Below are positions 58,701 to 64,000 of a stretch of DNA of 64,000 nt, piece by piece. The notes below the pieces were generated by a model. The model was given only the letters and a program-made list of their open reading frames with translations. It had not been told where the DNA came from and did not search any database. The position numbers were made by a program, and so were the translations under genes. The DNA comes from Liquidambar formosana (taxonomy: Eukaryota > Streptophyta > Magnoliopsida > Saxifragales > Altingiaceae), in the NCBI GenBank assembly GCA_039720395.1, contig CM077832.1, forward strand, positions 34,275,258 through 34,339,257, given 5' to 3'. How positions within the stretch are numbered: position 1 is the stretch's first letter; each line of letters begins with the position of its first letter.

Positions 58701-58994
58701 CAAGTCCTTTTTTATCAAATTAGCGCGTTATAAAATGACACCAGATATTTTATTTGGCATGGCTTCAGAACTGGACATGACTACACATGTAGCTTGTGTA
58801 ACTGGAGTAGATCGGAATTTTTATTTATTTATTTATTTATTTATTCATGTTTTTATATGTTGGGTTCATTAAAACTTCCTCGCTGCAGCAAAATTTAGAA
58901 TCTAACATTTAGTTTTAACAAAGAATTGGAACATTAGTATCAAATTTCCCTTTACTTTTAGACAAATTACAGTATGAACTGTAAATATAAATAT
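55783..58994. other. Gene-poor AT-rich DNA upstream of asparagine synthetase
   Basis: I see no gene here. The first few hundred bases should hold the asparagine synthetase promoter. Around 57540-57900 the sequence is less AT-rich and holds a short minus-strand open frame with a T run inside, perhaps a retroelement fragment, but I cannot name it. A TTTA microsatellite lies at about 58820-58846. Confidence 0.5.
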
Positions 58995-59348
58995 GGGTAA
59001 ATTGCAGAAAACCCCTCTGAAGTATGGGGGTCTATAGATAACCCACTTTATATTTTAATTTTGTCAATGTGCCTCTTTTATGTTTTAATTTTTGGTAATG
59101 TGCCTCACCATCACTCACCGTTAATGAAAATTGACAAAAATTTCATGTGGCTACGCACGTGATACCATTAACGGATCTGTGTTGTCCAAAATTTCTGAAA
59201 CCCTTACCGAAATGATGTCCAATTGGGTGACCATCGATAATTGGTTTTGTCTTCCAATTGAACTAGGGGGCACATTGACAAAATTAAAACATAAGGGGGT
59301 TATCTGCTAACCCTCCCATACTTCAAGGGGGTTTTTTGCAATTTACCC
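58995..59348. mobile_element. Long-inverted-repeat MITE (MULE-like), 354 bp
   Basis: The left end GGGTAAATTGCAGAAAACCC and the reverse complement of the right end GGGTAAATTGCAAAAAACCC match, and pairing continues through GAAGTATGGG, GATAACCC and TTTTAATTTTGTCAATGTGC. The 9-bp flanks TATAAATAT and TAAAAATAG match at 7 of 9. Long arms and 9-bp flanks suggest a Mutator-derived element. Confidence 0.7.
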
Positions 59349-59489
59349 TAAAAATAGTGTTGAATACTATGCCAGAACTTTTGATGTAACGAAGATTACA
59401 TGATATCATCAGCTCATTAGTTGTATGTATTTTAATTCAAAATACATTAGAATTTGATGTAACTTGACCGCTCTATATTAAATGATGTA

Positions 59490-59754
59490 CTCCCTCTGTA
59501 CCAAATTAAGTGTCCCCTTTAAAAAAAAACACGTTTTCTTTAAGAAAACCTTATTAAATGCTTTCATATTAATGCATATGTTTTGAAATTCTAATTTTAC
59601 CCTCAAGTGTGTAAAACATTAAGAGAAGTGAGAATACCTTTTTAAGGGTATTTTAGGAAATGAATCAAAAATGACCATTGACTTTTGAAATAAGACAATT
59701 ATTTTGAAACATCCCAAAAATGAAAGTAAGACACTTATTTAGGAACAGAAAGAG
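59490..59754. mobile_element. Stowaway-type MITE
   Basis: It starts CTCCCTCTGTACCAAATTAA and ends TTATTTAGGAACAGAAAGAG, with TA on both sides (59488-59489 and 59755-59756). The arms share AAGTGTC/GACACTT. No coding capacity. Confidence 0.75.
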
Positions 59755-60264
59755 TAATTAATAGCTGGTGTTAAGGATTTACTTCAGGCTCGACACGAAT
59801 AGAAAAGTCGAAGAAATCAGTAGTTACATACTCGTTGTTCAAGTAGATGCTCCTTAAGCACGAGAAGGAACCTCTCTCTTTTGGTCTCATTGTCACTGAT
59901 TTACTTCGATCACTCTAAGAAACTAATTCCGAATTCCTTAATTGATTTGATCCTAACCTCAAAGCAGAATTTCATTGGGGGCAAACGAAACTTTAGCCTG
60001 GTGCACGGCCAGAAGAAGCATAACCAATTGATTGTTTAGCCAATGCCAGAGATCACCCCAATCGTTACTGCAAAAGGTCACTCCTTATGGATTGTGTTGG
60101 TACTATCTCTATGTACAAGTTGTTACTTGATTGACTTTTTTCTTGCTTCCAATTTCAACTTCTCATCTCGTGTGACATTCTGTCCTTGCCCTTAACGAGT
60201 TTGATTGTGTTCTCTTAACGTGTCTATATATTGTGGAGTATCATTCAAGCGTTATTTGATAGAT

Positions 60265-60301
<37 letters not shown>

Positions 60302-61531
60302 CTAATGATCTTTACTTGAAGAAAAATTTTCCTATTTTTATTAGGTTTTCTTAACTAGAGCCTTAAGGCCAAACGTTTTACCCTCACCACTGTATGGGAC
60401 ACAAGCACATGTTTGATCCAAGGATTCTACATTTTTCATGAACAAACGTTTGCGTCTCCTATGCACAATCCGACTCTTCCTCATTATAATTCAAAGGCTT
60501 CTACACATCATCACAAATCCCAAACAATCTCGTTTTGGATTATTTGGCTCTGATCTGCAGAACGCCACAAATCTCGCCGCCGGAAAGCGCTCCATGCACT
60601 GTCTCCACATCGGCAAGTAAGATCTACTTGCACCACTCCATTCCACTCATCCATACGCACCCGCACGTGCCTGCACACGCCTTGCACGATTCATACACAC
60701 CCTACACGCTCCCCACATGCGTCGCATGTGCCTTGTCTATAGTCGCAACTAAGATTTCTTTAAATGTGTTTGAGTTCACTGTTTTGATGCTATGATTCGA
60801 TGCATGATATTTTATTGTATTTTTTATAGAATATTATGTTAGGGTTCTTATTATTAGAGTCTTTGCATGTTAAGATTCTTATCATTAGGGTATTTGTATG
60901 TTAGGGTTTAGTGTTTTCTCTTAATTATTGTTTTTGTATGATTATTAGGATAATTTTTAATCTTTTAGTGTTCTGTCTAGATTTATTTATTAGGGAGTTT
61001 GAGCATATTTAGTTTTTATTTAGTTTTTGCAAAATAATGGCCTCTAGCATGATTAGGGTATCCATCAATTACAAGAGATAAACCAAAAGAAAAGAAAAGG
61101 AAAAAGAAAAAAAAAACCTAGGATACTTAATATCCTAAGGTGGACTTGAGCCCAAGTGAGTGCCTACGTATCTTAAAAAGAATCAAAGTTCACATAGTTC
61201 AGGTGGAGGGTTATTTCTTTTATAAAGAATTACAATAATTTCTAAGTTTCCATATTAATTAAAAATGAAATTTTTATAGAAAGGAAAAATTCGAAAAAAA
61301 TGAAAGATTAAAAAGAAGGAAAGTTTAAGAAAAAATAAATTTGAAAAGAATAAGGAAAATTATAAACTACCATAGTTAATTATAAGAAGAATAGCCCAAA
61401 GAGGAAGGGGGAGGTTTCCAAATCAATTGACTACTCTTGACCGCCAATTAATTCATAATCTCCCATGCATCACACCACAATAACATCACTAAAGTCATCA
61501 CAATATCACCAAATCATCATAACTTAAACTT
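59755..61531. other. Spacer, no gene identified
   Basis: Contains a long T run (about 60268-60298) and a slightly GC-richer patch at 60430-60700 with short open frames that I cannot assign. The rest is AT-rich without recognisable features. Confidence 0.45.
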
Positions 61532-63474
61532 TTGGCTACCTTGGCCATCAAGGAGACTCCTCAATGCTTTATCCTCCAAGGCAAGTATACTCAAGCAAAG
61601 GAAGCCCTTACAGGAATGAGTGGCATGGAAGTAGATGTCGAGTTCCATGAAATGAATGACTCAATTGAAAGAAACCGAGTAAACAATACATTCCAAAAAA
61701 ATTTTAAGCCACTAAGTCATCTAGCCTTAATTATTATTACTATGCAAGAGGTTATTTCAGACACTCTCAAAGGTAAATGCAGTGGCCAATTTTGGGCAGC
61801 CTATATTTCAATCACTGAATTTCACATCTCACGAGGTCTTTCTAGCACCAATGATCATTGGTTTCATTATTGCACTATTGAAGACTTTATCATTGAACTT
61901 CTCAGATTGGATTGGGCAGAGAAAGTTAAAACTTGTGGCCTTTGGTGTTTCATTTTTCGCTCAGGTATATCATTACACCTTACCTTCAATCGGTAGCCAT
62001 AATTATTCAATTATCAATTCATAATATAACTACATTTCCATCTGGATGGAAGTATAGTTTTTTTACATGGGGAGGATGGACATTAAGAATTGGAAAGGAA
62101 AACTCAATGCCTATGTAGCATATTGTTCTTATACTTAAATTAATATTTAATAGAGAAGTACAGATCTTCAAATATTTTTTCCCATATTAACCTTCAACCT
62201 AGGCACCAGCTCAACGACTTTTAGAATGGATTGCAAGGTAAAAATATTATGATCGTTCCCTGAAGCCAAAAAAAAAGAAAAAAGAAGAAGGGTATCATCA
62301 GCGAAATGAAGGTGAGACACAGACACCCTATTTCTACTAACAAAGAAACCCTCAAACATGTCACATTCCTTAGCTCTATCCACCAACCTACTCAATATAT
62401 CTGCCACCAAAATGAACAAAAAGAGAGACAAAGACCTACTTCAAGCCTCTATAAGTTTTAAAAACCTTACTAGGTTTACCATTAAGCACTACTAAGAAAT
62501 TAGTAGTAGACAAACAACCCCAATTCCAATCCCTCCATTTACAACCAAAACCCTTACTTTCCAACACAAAATCCAAGAAATCTTTATCCACATTATGCGT
62601 TTCTAAGAATTGTTTCTAATATTCAATGGGTTAAACCAACTTTCATAAACTTTTCCATACATCAAGAGATGAGTTAAAATAGTTTTGTAGAGTCATCACA
62701 TCATTTCATGGCAATGTTGTTTAAAATGTGATCCATTGAAAAGGGGTTACTAATTTACAAAACATCATACATGACATTACTTTTGATGTCAAACTATAAT
62801 TATTAGTTAATCATCTCTAACTATCCAAGAGAGAGGGCAAAAAAAGAGAAACTTGTTATCATAAGCAGGGCAAATAATGAATATTTAGCCTTGTAAGCTT
62901 AAGATAGTTGAAAAATGGATTGAATAATGGTACAAATGGAACTTAAGAAAAAAAATTACATGTCTGCCACATATTCATATAATAAACTTGTAATTTTCCA
63001 TTATTGTACAATAATTTCTTTTATTTGTCATTCATTGCATATTCAAATAATTTATTTTGGTGGTTTGATTTTGTCTTTCTTTGATGTAGATCTTCGCTTG
63101 GATATTTGTCAGTGTAGAGGTGGATCCTGACCATTGGTTAGAATGCCATGAAGTCTATGTCCTATCAATCTTGGTGCTTCTCTCTGTTGCCAGAAATTCC
63201 ATTATAAGTGGATCGGATGGCTGGTTAAGTGAGACATTTCTAGAGAAGATAGCAAATTGGGTACTGTATGGAGTGCCTATGTGACATTGATTATAACGGT
63301 CATCATAAAAATAGTATCAGTCTGCATGTAATGCTCCTTTGGCAGATGGATCTTTTACTTCTTTGAAGTGTGTGATATATTCATGGTTTGGTTCATCTAC
63401 CTCTTCGTGCCAAAAACAACTGGCATTAAGAAACACACATTTGCAAAAAGAGTTTGGAGTCGCCATTGGTTTTA
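61532..63474 (+). pseudogene. Decayed monosaccharide (STP-type) transporter
   Basis: Three separated pieces in different frames resemble consecutive parts of a plant hexose transporter. At 61532-61750 there is KETPQCFILQGK with VDVEF, like the ETP motif and loop after the sixth membrane helix. At about 61840-61970, in another frame, IGFIIALLKTLSLNFSDWIG and QRKLKL resemble a membrane helix plus the D-x-x-G-R-[RK] loop. At about 63340-63474 there is FMVWFIYLFVPKTTGI followed by VWSRHWF, like the last helix, the PETKG motif and the VWxxHWFW tail. Stops, frameshifts and an inserted LINE relic (62165-62640) break it, and the N-terminal half is missing. Identification is from motif order, so moderate confidence. 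Confidence 0.55.
62165..62640 (-). pseudogene. LINE reverse transcriptase relic
   Basis: On the minus strand, 62640 to about 62440 reads as FLDFVLESKGFGCKWRDW, CLSTTNF and VLNGKPSKVFKTYRGL, and after a frame break SLFLFILVADILSRLVDRA and VSHLHFADDTLLLF. These are the core of a plant L1 reverse transcriptase, with FADD as the catalytic box. The frame break, a stop and the missing flanks make it a dead fragment. It lies inside the transporter pseudogene. Confidence 0.8.
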
Positions 63475-64000
63475 GAGACAATTCGTCTCCCAAGAGGACT
63501 TGTATGCATAGGAGATGACATATTCTTATGATTTCCTTACTTGGTGCTTGTTTGTAATGTGATCCAATAGATGATTTATATACGTAGGAGATTACATTTC
63601 TTAGGTATTTCCTTATTTTAGGAATTTTCGAGTAATATATGCTTACGTAATACTCAAGGATCCCACATCGTCTATCTAAAAAGAGTGAGTGTGTTTTATA
63701 TGTAAAACTTTGCTCCTAACTAGCATGATGCATTTTAAAATCGCGAGGAGTAATCCAAAGTGGACAATATCTTATTATTACTGGAGTTTAGAGTTTTCCA
63801 CTAACTTCATGCAATAATACTTTTTTCATATGGCTAAAGTCTCAAAAATAAATCAACACAAAAGATGACATCCCACAATAATAGAAATTAACCGTCATAC
63901 ATTCACATCTCACTACCGGAAAGCCTTCCACGCACCATGTAACATCCATGCGAATAGCAATATTTCATTTCTAAATAAAAACATAACCCATCTCATATAT
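63475..64000. other. Right-hand end of window, no gene seen
   Basis: AT-rich sequence without an open frame of note or recognisable repeat ends. Any element continuing to the right cannot be judged. Confidence 0.5.

Noticed and set aside
60438..60795. Possible short gene near 60438-60795
   Set aside because: Two overlapping short frames with low-complexity His/Thr-rich translation and no recognisable domain.

Overview
This is a nuclear stretch of a flowering plant, almost certainly a eudicot. The evidence is spliced genes with GT-AG introns, plant-type gene families (annexin D2-like, asparagine synthetase, DUF4057, TLDc), a nuclear tRNA-Arg gene on the minus strand, and plant transposons of most major classes: a Ty3/gypsy chromovirus, L1-type LINEs, MULE, hAT and Stowaway-like elements. 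The species cannot be fixed from sequence alone.

Layout. (1) 1-7681: most of a young Ty3/gypsy (Tekay/Del-type) retrotransposon with an uninterrupted gag-pol ORF and a 2.6-kb 3' LTR; its 5' LTR begins left of the window. (2) 7682-18370: a tandem triplication of a small intronless gene (C2-domain-like, 198-199 aa) at 7872, 12002 and 17311, all on the plus strand, with shared promoter blocks and duplicated spacers. The array has been invaded by the retrotransposon (about 190 bp before the first ATG) and by at least three LINE insertions, one nested in another. (3) 18371-22079: spacer with a small hAT element and a foldback. (4) 22080-25475 (+): five-exon DUF4057 gene. (5) 27967-31328 (-): five-exon annexin, with a 1.55-kb Mutator-like element inserted exactly in its TATA box. 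(6) 35021-35093 (-): tRNA-Arg(ACG). (7) 35497-39868 (+): eight-exon TLDc gene. (8) 42035-55675 (-): fourteen-exon asparagine synthetase with one GC-AG intron and several DNA transposons in its introns. (9) 55676-64000: gene-poor DNA with MITEs, a decayed sugar-transporter pseudogene and a minus-strand LINE reverse-transcriptase relic inside it.

The four spliced genes have open, in-phase exon chains that I joined by hand at the positions given; total coding lengths (306, 316, 383 and 585 aa) fit their families. From memory, Arabidopsis has ASN2 beside ANN2 on chromosome 5, and a DUF4057 gene beside a TLDc gene on chromosome 4; this window interleaves both pairs, so it may keep an ancestral order. 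The genes are not an operon and I see no shared pathway. I found no wholly new biological system. The most striking things are the MULE that duplicated the annexin TATA box as its target site, the LTR that puts three G-box motifs just upstream of a C2-like gene, and the C2-like gene array whose proteins end in a conserved Cys/His motif.
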